In this document: positions 1 through 11,400 of the stretch, piece after piece
Layout of the letters: every line of letters begins with the position of its first letter
Position numbering within the stretch: the stretch's first letter is position 1
NCBI GenBank assembly: GCA_911728455.2
Contig: OU452229.1
Span: 14,108,076 to 14,172,075, forward strand
DNA length: 64,000 nucleotides
From: Marthasterias glacialis
Taxonomy: Eukaryota > Echinodermata > Asteroidea > Forcipulatida > Asteriidae
Direction: 5' to 3'
Made by a program: the position numbers and the translations under genes
The notes under the pieces: generated by a model
What the model saw: the letters and a program-made list of their open reading frames with translations, nothing else
What the model was told of the DNA's origin: nothing
The model's database searches: none

Positions 1-1180
1 ACCCATAGGCTAGTTCACCACTAAGGTAGCTCGTCTGCAGAATATAATAATGCGGTAAACTTTAAGGATTCGTAGACCGCTGTATTTCAGTGTCGGCGAG
101 GCATGTTTAGCCCGTAGCATGAGCGTTATTCTCCCGGGGGCATTCCGGAGAGGCGAACCAAAAATTGTGCACAGTTAAAAAAAAAAAAAAAAAACTTGCA
201 GATGTTCACATCACTAACTCCTTCGACTTCATGTCTCTGCCAATTTCAAAGTCCTTCATTTTGGGGTCTGACCTTTGACCTACACTGTCAAATCTTAACG
301 GAGTTGCTCGGGGAGCAGGTTGTTGTCAACACAGATATCACATGTCAGTTGTTTGGGGGAAAATTGCTGTTAAAAAAATTGGGATTTATTAAGCAGTTGC
401 TCATACACATGGCGTTCGAGGTTTTGTTGTGGGGTTTCTTTCATGTGAATGCGGATTTGGTTAAAAACCGAAACTTGATTTTGGTTTTGGGGGGCTGTAG
501 TTCTTGAAAGTTACCTATGGTATATTAATCCAATGTTACGACAGTTTAAAGACAAAGATTATGATTTTTGTAACACTACTAACTCATACGAAAGAAGAAG
601 ATGATTTTTGTAATAATCGGATATGATTAGTTTCAATCTGCAAGCTTGATGACTTTAGTCATAGTTCATACCAGGACAGGAATTTATTTCCTCTTTAAGT
701 TTTTTAGGAAAAAGATAAATGTGTAGTCAGCCATCGATTATAGTGCTTATCGATTGTTCTTATCTGACATTGTGGTAAACTGCGTGGGACCTCAATGTGA
801 TGATTATACGGAATTCACAAAACTATTTTTGTCAAATTGTGCCGGTAGTGAAGAAGGAAACGCATTTTCTGGTTGGGAATTGTTTTTGAGAACAATGTGT
901 TCTGGTTAAACTCTTTTCAAGCAAATAAAAAGTAATCATCAAACATAATGAAGTTCATTAGATGTTGCATTTCGATGGGGTTATGTGTAGGTCTGTGTTT
1001 GAGGACTTGGCCAAAGTTTTGACCATTTGCATGATGCTATTATATGATTATTATTGGTTTTTCATTCCAGATTTCTTGTTTAAACAAAACAGGCATACAA
1101 CCAACACACTTCGAAATTGTGTAAACTCTAAGTGATCGCGTTTTACGAGACAGCGAGAGGATAACAGTTCATGTTTTTTT

Positions 1181-1330
1181 CCTGAAGACGATCAGAGCAT
1201 CAGATCGAAACGTCGACCTTTTGCACCACCGATTTTTTTTTTCAGGCTTACAACCAATCTTTCGAAATGTTGCAAACATTTGTTTTTCTCCTGAAGACGA
1301 TCAGAGCATACTGATCGAAACGTCGAGGTT
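1181..1330 (+). repeat. Two hammerhead-ribozyme-like hairpins in tandem
   Basis: Two related blocks, 1181-1217 and 1290-1330, share CTGAAGA, a hairpin and GAAACGTC. In the second copy CTGAAGA (1291-1297) is followed by one extra C, then GATCAG (1299-1304), loop AGCATA and CTGATC (1311-1316), then GAAAC (1317-1321) and GTC. The flanks TCTC (before) and GAGG (after) can pair over about four positions as a short helix I. This resembles the hammerhead core CUGANGA / helix II / GAAA / NUH, except for the bulged C after CTGAAGA. The first copy pairs less well. Both are preceded by a similar ACAACCAA...TTCGAAAT segment, so the unit is a diverged tandem repeat, as in the terminal repeats of Penelope-like retroelements and retrozymes. 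Confidence 0.4.
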
Positions 1331-3311
1331 CTTTTCAGAATCTCCCCAACTCATAAGAGAGATTGATGTAAATGGTGTTTTTCAACTCTTATACTAGGCA
1401 GAGTTTGTGTTTTGTGGGTGAATTTTTGCAGTTTACGATTCTTGTTACGCTTCAGCTAAATCAAAATCCGAATAAGTCTAATATGAATTGGGTTTGTGTG
1501 GCCATCTATCCTGTTCTCGAACCAAGGGTGATACATTTCAGACTTATGTCTGAATCCAGACTTTTTTATGTCCGCCTGTTGGGAAAAAGTAGCCATTCAT
1601 TTCTTCAGATATAAAAAAAACAAGCTCTCTGGTCTACTTCTCTTGGAGCTGAAAACACTGTTCCCAAAAGCTCCTTGAAATCTTTTACTGCAGGCGTTAC
1701 TATAAAAGGTGGAAATATCATCATTTCAACATTATCTCCCAACATATTTTGGATCCTAGTTTCAGAACTTTTTTTGTCAGCAACAAGTCTCATCCCTGCG
1801 AACAAGGCAGTGCTATTTTATGAAAGCGTTTAAGAAACTTTCAGGTTTTAGCTCAATCTTCTTCTTTTTTTTACCGCTGAATACCAAATAGCAGTTACGA
1901 AATCTCGGAACAGTTAAAGGAAAACACAGTTGTTTTTTGGTTTCCCCCCGTCAACCCACCCCATTGTTGTAAGCAGTTTGTTCTTTTTTATTTTCGGAAA
2001 TTGGTAAATATTAATAACATCCGCTGAAATCCCCCATGAGCTCAATGTAAACCCGTATCACATGTACCTGCACTCTGCCAGAGCATAAATCATATTTTTT
2101 TCCTGGAGGGGACGTTATTTATTGTTCCACAAAATATTAAGACCTGAGCTATACAGCTGTTTTGTTGGAGTGTTTGTAACGGACATTTTTCTAAATTGAT
2201 TACTTGGCGAGGGTCCCAAATTTTGTAGGGGCAACCAGATATTGTTTAACAAATTGATTACCTATTTGTTTAGCCTTTGAGAGTGTCTGTTACGGTGTCA
2301 AAACGTGAAGCCATATACTGTTTGCGTTTATACCACAGTACAATTTTTGTTGGTTTGCAGTTTGCAGTAGTTATTTGTTTTTCTTTTTTCATATTTTTTT
2401 TCAAGTAATAAAAACAAGGGGAATACTGACTTGGTAATTGTTTAATTCAATTTTGGGGTGATCAAAGAAACAATTACCAGAACGGGTTTTGAACCTGCGA
2501 CCTTTGTTTTGAAGGCATGATATGTGGGAACAAACCCTCCCCTGAACGTAACATTGCAAATTGATTAGTTGTTGGGGGTCCGTTAATTCAATAATATTTT
2601 TTCGTTTAGACGATTTACGCTCCCAGTCTTTCTCAGAAGAGCTAATAAAAAAAATTATACATAAAAGTGACTCGCATTGTTTTTGGCGATGTAGTAGAAT
2701 TGGGTTGATTTTCAGAAGAAAATAATGGAATTTAAAATTTGTCGTGTCAAGGTTTGTTTGGGGTGAGACGTTTTAGTTCCTACTTATCTTTTGATATTTT
2801 AAATAGAAATCAATTCCAACTAGGTTACATAACATGCACACTAACCATCCCCTTTGTTAAGAAGTCAACAGACGGTACCGGTGTAGTATGTGTGTGGCTA
2901 TAAAACTCTCATTTTGTCGTTGAACTTCAAATCTCGCCCGCACAGTCGTGGAACAGTTACGGGTGACTGGCAGCGTTTCAGCACCCGCTAATATCGGGGA
3001 GTCTTGTTGCTCACATGCACCGCGGCTCGTGCTCACGCGTTCAGGCAAACAGGCGGGTTGCACGTATAAAACCTGACTTGTGGTGTGAGGCCGACTCGGC
3101 CGTCCACGCATGCAAAGCAGGCGAGATGCACAGGTCGCTTGTGTCGATGCCCCCTGAGTTTTCTTCACAACCACCTCGGGAAGATGTTCAAGGATTTTTT
3201 TTTTACAAGGGTTTACTTTTGACGGATTGATAATACACAGGTAGCTTTGGGAAGAATTTGTTGTCAAGTGGAAATATTGAGTGATGTTTGAAGCTTTGCA
3301 TGGTGTGAAGA

Positions 3312-3419
3312 ATAATAAGGAACTATAATTAAATAGTAGACTTGCGGGTACAACCATGTAAGAGTTGAATTACATGGTTGTACCCGCAAGTCTACTATTT
3401 AATTATAGTTCCTTATTAT
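3312..3419. repeat. Perfect 50-bp inverted repeat (hairpin, 8-nt loop)
   Basis: The left arm 3312-3361 and the right arm 3370-3419 are exact reverse complements over 50 bases, separated by the 8-base loop GAGTTGAA. A 14-base direct repeat, TGGAAATATTGAGT, lies at 3269-3282 and 3419-3432, exactly 150 bases apart, bracketing the structure. No mismatch has accumulated, so the structure is young, gene-converted or an assembly or sequencing fold-back artefact. It does not match the ends of the other foldback families in the window. Confidence 0.9.
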
Positions 3420-4683
3420 GGAAATATTGAGTTTACACGGGTTTGCAATCAGAGTAGAAGAGTTCCAATTCCTTACAGCTGTTTTTAAAGCAGAAAAAGG
3501 GTTTTAAAATAATGCTTTTGGGTTTTTTTAAGCAAAATTTAGCACATTGAACTGGCCGCAAGCAATAAACATTGTACTTTTACTATTGAACAAATATAAC
3601 AAAACTAAATGATCGTATTGCCCGTAATGTTCCCGTTGTTTACCGATGACACATAGTTATCAAGAGGGGTTTTCTGGATTTTGGAACCCCGGATTTATCT
3701 GTCATTTAGGTGTAAAGGTGTGTGGAAAATATCTCGCCACACAATTTTAGTTTCTTTGTGCAAATTTGGACTCATTGTCTACCAAGGCTCAGTGCCTTGT
3801 AATGTATCCATATTGTAAATTTAGTAAAGTCATTCGAGTAGTGTCTGCGGGCCGGCTGCAACACAAACCCCTATCATTGCCCAAACCCGAAACGTGTTGT
3901 CATTTGCAATAATGCATCATAGAATAACATTGGTTTCTTGTTTCAAATATAATTGGGGCCCTTAATGAGCGGAATGGACTCTAGCTGGTTGAAAACGTAA
4001 ACACGGAAAGTGTTTCAGGGAGAAACAGAAACAAAAAAAATAGATTGGCAGGCGTCGCGTGCGTGACCGCAAGGCCCCTCATAAACACGAGGCGTTAATT
4101 TCTCGCACCACTTCGCTCCCCGTAAATTTTTACACCACCGTTACACTGTAAAAACAATAAACGTTATTTGGACCAGTTTGATTGTGGAGGGAGAGAGATA
4201 GAGTCAACTGCAGCGGTAAAATACACCAGTGGTGTAACTGCATTAGTGGTGTTGTAACAGCTGCCCGGCCCTGACAGGGACTTGTTCGGGTCTTCTTGGG
4301 ATTTGAGGAGGTACACACACTTGTGGTGTCATGTCTTTAACAGTATTTGTGGTAATTGTAACGTATTGGTGTCCCTTTACAGCGTGTGTGAACTGAGGCA
4401 AACTTACACACGCTCGTCGCTCTGTGAAATAACATTTGTATAAACCTATATACTTTCATTGCTCCACACATTATTGTTTTATTTCATATTCAAAGGCATG
4501 AGTGAGGGTATTCAAAAATAGAAACAGATCATTGTAAACAAAATCAAGTTTTGGTAGGCCCACTCCAGGCGTTACGATGGTTACCAAAAGCTCATGGTAC
4601 AAAATGTATCAAACCTGACGCTGGTATCCTACAAACAGACAGCCTGTAGGCCTGGGCCTTTTTATGCCTAAAGTACAACAATT

Positions 4684-4841
4684 TGCCCAAACTTTGCAAA
4701 ACAATTGTGCTTACAAGAAAAGGGTTCCAGCCAAAAGATCATGTCGTATGTATCATTCGTGACTGGTTCCCTGCAAATTGTTGCTTAGTAGAATTTTTGG
4801 AGCGATATTTTCTGCTTAAGCAGCTCTGTGAAGTTGGGCCC
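4684..4841. mobile_element. MITE-like repeat, TTTCATAGAGCTGCTTAAGC family (diverged copy)
   Basis: The copy starts with GCCCAAACTTTGCAA and ends with CTGCTTAAGCAGCTCTGTGAAGTTGGGCC split over the end region, matching the family consensus seen best at 15319-15508. Internal words shared with other copies include GTGACTGGTTCCCTG and CCAGCCAAAA. More degenerate fragments follow to about 5230. No transposase is encoded. Confidence 0.55.
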
Positions 4842-5301
4842 AGCAGCCGATTTCACAAAACTTTACGCAACTGCGCAGGTCCACTTGGGCAACATTTAGT
4901 TGGGCCACTTGAAATCTGGTCCATTTTCGATTTTTATCCCAACTGGGGAACCCGACAAGGGAAGCACTGACTAAAACCCAACTTCGGAAATAGCTGTTAA
5001 GCGCAAAATTGCTTAGCACATAAAAATCTTGCTTAGCAGGAACAAGTTACCTGCCAAAAGCACCGTGTATATGTGTATTGTTCGTGACCGGTTCACTGCT
5101 ATTTTTACTCAGCAGAAATCCTATGCACCTTAAAACAGATAATTGTCGGAGCACAGTGGAACTTTCAATGCTTGGCAAAAATGGGGGACCATCATTGCTT
5201 GTGACTGTTTCCCTGCTTAGCAATCAAAACTTATGTATTTTCTGATTTGTGATAATTTGAACATTTTATTTATTTATTTTTCTTTTTGCTTTTGATTTCA
5301 G

Positions 5302-5477
5302 GCAATAGCGGAGATCAGGGGTACAAACTTGACCTGAACTCAAAACCAAGGAAAGAGCGGACGGCGTTTACCAAAGACCAGATCCGGGAACTAGAGACGG
5401 AATTCAGCCACAATAACTACCTTACGCGCCTGCGTCGATACGAGATAGCCGTCACACTCAATTTGACAGAGAGACAG
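5302..5477 (+). CDS. MEOX: MEOX internal exon: linker plus homeodomain residues 1-44
   Basis: The acceptor is a long T-rich tract ending TTTCAG at 5296-5301. The exon opens with the last two bases of a split codon and reads [19 protein letters not shown], then homeodomain helices 1 and 2. The donor is CAG|GTAAAA after Gln44. The open frame runs on into the intron for nine codons before a TAA, so an unspliced message would truncate the homeodomain before its recognition helix. Confidence 0.93.
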
Positions 5478-8400
5478 GTAAAAACCTTCGTCCAATTAAG
5501 ATAAATGCCCTGTCCGATTTATGACCGACAGCCGATTTGACCCGAAAATTTAGATTCAAATTTTAAATAGGACTAGTTTTTTTTTCCTTCTAGATTCGAG
5601 AAAGTTATAAGCTCTCATAAATAATGTATTGCACGAAACAATCCGCCAGTGATAAGTGGTAGTTAATTAAAAACTACAATTTAATTATTGTAGTGATCCC
5701 GACATTGTTTCACGTCCATAATAGGCATGTACAAACAATGTGGCATGTTAGGCCTATGTGCATTGTCGTTGGCATAAAGCGAAGGTTTTTGTATGTTTTT
5801 CGTTTTGAAACAGCATCATCTGTCAAAATTTGTTCAAACATTTGTTCGGAGAAAACACAGCCTTAACAAACCGAAATTGCGGCGAAAATCGGGCCTCGCA
5901 GCTTTAAATTTGGTCTGTTAACTCAGCCTCGAGTTTCATGCATTTTTTTTTCCTCGAGCGAAACTGTTCAGAGTATTTGGTGAACTCTCTCTTGCATACC
6001 GTCAAATGGTGGATTTGTGGGAAAAACCAAGCGTTGAGTTTGAAAATGGAGAAGTTTGGAGAAAATGTCAAGCCTCAGAGTTTCGAAAGGTTCTATATAT
6101 ATTTTTTTGTAATAGTAAAGGGGAACGGAGAGGTCAGTTTGCCCGCTTGATTTGCTTTCGAAAAGAATCAATGGAAGTCTGGAAAGATTCAAGGAAGTTA
6201 CGAATTATATTGCTTTTGTAGTTCACGGCGTTTGATATCACTGGAGATGCTTGACATGGGTAGCCTCAGGCTGATGTATAAATACAGACCGTGACAATTT
6301 GTTGATAATGTAAACATGATGATATGTTCCTCAAAATCATGTGTAGTAATCAATATATTGTACCTGATTAGACTATGTGGTTTATTAGGCTACCCCCCCC
6401 CCTCCCCGGATCTCTCCCAATCAGACTACGGGTTGGCCTGTGGGATCAGGCACATCATGGAGAGCAAGGACCGCAGTGTCACCCTTTCGGTTGCCCCGGC
6501 TCCATCTCACTGCTCAGTCTCCCCCCTCTTGTTCTTCTTCTTCGCTCTCGTGTCATTCAGTGAGAGCATTCACGGAAGTAAATTTAACTTGAGACGGCCT
6601 TTCAGCAGCTCATTTCCCACTGCATCCATTCTGTCCGTTTGTTGAACGGGCGGCGCGGCTTTTTTTCCCCCGCGGTTGATGTTTTCGACATCACTTTCCC
6701 GGGCTTTTAAGAGAAGCGCCGTTGATTAATAAAAGTGCATCTTCCCGGTGTAAAAAAAAGTGGGGCCTACTGTCTGTCATGAACTTTGTTCATTCGTCGT
6801 CTGCAACTACTGATGGAACTTTAATTGCAACCGAGGGCACCCATACACATTTAGGTGTTAAGTCATGTCACATAGTCAATGCACATTAATGATTGTATGT
6901 AGGCATATAGGCCTCGGCCCAGTGCTCTTATATATAAAACAGAGACGCGGTATGGATATGATTTCAGCATATCACCCAGTAGGCAAACTTGACAAAGATT
7001 TTATCCGTCAGTTTATACAGCTAACAGTAAGCATACTGAGTTGCTTACCACAGACTAATCTTGTTTAGCCAAAACCGGCACCCATCAGCCGAAATGCCAT
7101 GCATTTCACCTTGTAGGTCTAACTTGTGCCTCGTTAAATATGCATTAATTTATTTGTGTACTTAACTCTTTATTTTTACTTACAAAATTAATTTATTTTA
7201 GCGAGTTTGTTTTCTGCCTACCAGCTTGGAGAAGTTTGGCTCAGCTTACATTTACAGCCAAAGGCCCCCAAAATAAATAAATAAATAAGGGCCCTCTATC
7301 GTTCCCTGTCTGACTCTGACACTTCCCCTTTGATTATGCGTGGACCCCCGTGCAATAAATGGGCGTTTTGAAACCACGGATTTAGAATGATCTTGCAATA
7401 GGGACCCAAAGTTGTTAAGCACAAACAAATTGCTTACCACAGAAAACATTGGCTCAGCTGAAACAGGTTACCGGCCCCCAAAAAAGCCATGTTTATGTTA
7501 TTATGTTGTTTGTGCTGGTTCCCTGCTAATATTTATGTTAAGCAGAAAAAAATTCCAGGGCATCATTTGCTGCTCAACAGCTTCATGAAATTGGTCTCTG
7601 AGTGTAAAGAAAAGAACAGCATAAATAGTTATGAGGAAAAGACTAAGCCCTATTCACGGAAAAAAAACAAAAAACTTATAGATGCAGGTCTTGAGATTGT
7701 CATGTTTTCAGAAGAAACCAACATCAACGGTTTAATAAGTGTTCATTTTTCTTGTCTTAATAGGGGGAACGGGCAGTTGTTAGATCGGGTTGAAAGTTAA
7801 CAAAACTGTGGCCTCTTGTCTGAAATGATTGCACCTCGACTCGAACTCGTCAGTGTATTTACCATTTTGTGCAACCATGTTGTGTCACACAACATGAAAC
7901 CGGTTTTATTTATCCGTGAGCGCACACATTTCTGAAGAGCAGTATCATTTTTATCCTTCTTCGTCTGACTCCTTCTTCTGCGTCTTTTTCCTCGTTTTTA
8001 TATGCTTTATTTTAGAATGCCTTCAATTCAAGTATCAGTGTAAATTCGTGGAAACCCTTTTCCCCTCAAACCACTCGAGTGATTTGCAATCTGCGATCAA
8101 TTTAAAACTAGGTCTCTTATATTTCTAAGTCGAACGAAATTGTCTCTATCTAGACTAATGTATTAAATGACACAAGTTATTTACGTCGCATTTTTTTTTG
8201 GGGGGGGGGGGCGGGGGTATTCCCGTAGCATCTGCAATATACGCCTTAGCATGTCGCGTAATAATTCTATAATTACGTCTCAGTAGAAATGGTCTCGTAA
8301 TAAATGATGTAATTACGTAACTGAGTTATTACATACATGTGTATTTGATTTGGTGGATTGATCTGAAACATCGATCATTGTGGCGTAACGTTTGTGACGA

Positions 8401-11400
8401 ATGCAGCATTACCGCGATTCACTGCTAAATCCATTTTCATATTTTGAACGGAGGCGGTTTTGCATGTCTCCTTTTAAAGGGACGATGCAACTATTTTTGA
8501 AAGGGACACTTAAGTGGCTAATTGATCCCCCAACAAGTCAATCCATTTACAAATCAATCAATCAATCGATCGATCAATCAATCAATCGATCGATCAATCA
8601 ATCAATCTACATATAAATAAAAATCCACATTTTAGGATTTTGAATAACAAAGTATTCAAACTTACACGTGATAAAACCGTTATCGAATAGGTGATTATAC
8701 TGTGGCCCTAGAAACTCTGTAATATAACTGATAATTTTTTTGTTTTTATTTTTTTTTTTCTTGTTTTGAGGCTTTTGAAACTTTAAATAGGCTATTTCTT
8801 TCTGGTTGCAGTCAACTTGTTACCTTATTTGGTGATCGCTTTCGAAAATGCTGACAGCATTTGCTGAGATGCTTGTCAGAGTTGTTTCTATAGCATTTAT
8901 TATTGTAACTATATTAATACATTGAGATTGAATGGCTGAACCAATGTTGCGTTTTTCCGAAATTTAATTTTGTGAACAGAAATCACAGTTTCAATTGAGG
9001 AAAGCGCTCAAGGTGAGCTCTATAGTTTAGAAGGTTCATTCCATGACATTATAAATATTAAGGGTTCTTGAGTCCACGAAAACCCACGAATGTCTGCGTT
9101 ATCGCTTCAGACTTTCAAAAATAGAAATATCCGCGGCACGCAAAAGAGCGGTTACTCTTTTTTAAAACAAATTTCTAATTCATTAAAAAATGAAAATCCC
9201 AAAAATTACAAGAGAAAATCCCTTTAATCTCAAGGCTCCCAATCCAGAAGGCGATTGGCTTTAATTGGAGAGACACCTGGAGTACGAAGGAGGGAGTCTA
9301 ATTTTAGGTACCGTGTATACGACTCGTTCTCATCCATCTCGAATCATAACACGAACCATGGCTGAGAAATATTCTACATCCGCTCGGAGGTCACGGGATC
9401 AATGAGAATACCATCGCCCCCTTCAACCTCCTCCCCGTGGTATCCATTTAAAAAAAAAAAAAAAGACTGTTGTAGTTTAGACATCAGCGAGCAGATTTCT
9501 AATCACTCCAATTATTGGATTAAGCTGGATTACTTGAACCCGTAAATAACAACCTCTTGGCTTGCAGTTGTCTGCACGCACATTGAAGACCCTGGGTTCT
9601 TTTCCCCAAACCGCAACTGCGGCTCTGGCTAATTAGGCTCCTGGCCCATTTGAAACACTGGCTTTGGCTCTGGCTCTGCCATTGGCTCCCTCAACCTCTC
9701 TCTACTCTCTGAAGTTCACGTTCCAAAAGTGCTTGATTTCAAAATTGCTGTTGGAGACCACGTGAATGTTCAGCCGGAGCCGTCTTCAAATCCATCGGTC
9801 AATTTGAGAGCCATGTTGGGAGCAGTCGGCTTGACAGTTACCGCCCGAGTCCGCAAGCCAGTGGAAACATTCTTATACAAGCCCTAGAACTTGTTATTGT
9901 TGGGTGTGCCTCAACCCCATTGTCACATGCCTTCTGTAAAACATTACGTGTGGAAATCAAAGAAATTGAGTTGAAAGTGAATTAAAAGGTTCAAGATTTT
10001 ATTGTGCAATCTGGTCGCAATTTTTTTTTCTGCAGTTCAGAATTGCCATCCTCAAAAAAAAATTCCATATTTTTTATTTAGGATTCCCTTTTTAGAATCG
10101 ATTCAAAGAAAAGATAAATCCCCATTGAAAATCTTAACGACAGTGGCAATTTCGGACTGCTGAAAAAATTAAAACAATCCGGTCGTACTATTGAACAAGT
10201 GCCCGCTTTACACGAATGAGGTTACGGTACTGGTTGTCAATTTCATTTCAAGGGTGCCAGACTGCCAGTCTATTCATTTCCGTCTAACATTGGGCCGTGT
10301 CCAAATTAGCGGCTGTAGCTGCGGCTTGATCATCACGTGAACCAAGCGCTGAGGCATCTGGTTCCCATAGCAACACCCTTAGAAACAGCCACAGCCGTCA
10401 ATTCGGACGCCGTCTTGGTTTGTCGGTCTCGATGATTACAAATTTCACAATGATTGCACCGAGTAATTGGCGGTCTACTTAGGGCCTTTTCCAAACTTCA
10501 GCTTGGGCCCTAGTCTGGTTCCCTGACGACTCTTGTTAAAAATCTTAGGTCAGGCATCATCCTAAGCTAAACATACACGACGCAACATGTATAAATATTC
10601 ATTACTTGTCACCAACGGTGAACGATGTCATTGCATACAAAACGGAGCGCTGATGACAGGCTTTGTTTACTTTCAAAAAGCCTGGGATAATCAGTTTGTA
10701 AAAATGTTACGAATATATTCAAATATAGTGTTGAATTTGTTGAGGAAAAAAAAAAAAAAAAAACGAAAATGGGATGTGTATGCAAATTTTTTGAATTTGT
10801 TTTCAACAAGAGAAATGTCAGGCCGTCAACGACGCTGTCCGAATGTTGACGAAAACGAGTTCGGAGCATTTCGGATATTTTCGGAAAAGGAGGAATTCCT
10901 CCTTTTTTGTCACGTGACATTTGGGTGATACCGGACCCTAAAATCAACAGAGAATAGTCGGAGATTTTGGGATCTGGGAACCAGACTACTTGGGCCCCAG
11001 CTTCGGCTTATTCTCCGTCATCAATTTTGGAGCAGTGTGGATTTTTAACGGTGTTTCCAACATCAGACGGAACCCGGAGACGGATCCTCAGCCGATGTTT
11101 GGTAAAAGCCCCCAAGTCCACTTTCAGTCACGTGCTTTTATTTTGACTCGCTGTGGTTCGGCAAACTCTTCAAATCAACTTTGCTTTCCCGCCTTGTTTG
11201 CACCGAATTCAGTATCCACTTGGAGCATCTTGACAGAGTTGTACGTGTGTGTGTAGAGACAAAATGCTTCCGATAATCTGCATACTGATGTATTGACTCA
11301 CTAGATGTACTCTGAGAATACCAGGTTTAAACTAGCTGGTGAATAGTTCCGTGCCAGTCTCCCCGTTACGAATCAAGCTTGTACAATGGCGCGCTATATG

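Larger units (their letters stand above)
1..5301. other. Non-coding stretch upstream of the MEOX homeobox exon
   Basis: No convincing exon is visible here. By comparison with vertebrate MEOX1/MEOX2 an upstream coding exon should end just before an intron that closes at 5301, so this is most likely the 3' part of that intron. I looked for a donor preceded by a Ser/Lys-rich MEOX exon end and found none. The stretch contains two hammerhead-like hairpins (1181-1330), a perfect 50-bp hairpin (3312-3419), copies of the TTTCATAGAGCTGCTTAAGC repeat family (about 4684-4841, with fragments to about 5230) and an unassigned GC-richer patch at about 2880-3200. Confidence 0.6.

Noticed and set aside
3015-3230. 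GC-richer short ORFs near 2.9-3.2 kb considered as MEOX exon 1
   Set aside because: No MEOX-like sequence, no donor with the required phase, and competing frames on both strands.
8401-8616. Open frame with Ser-Ile-Asn-Gln repeats
   Set aside because: It is the translation of a tetranucleotide array; there is no start context, splice site or homology.
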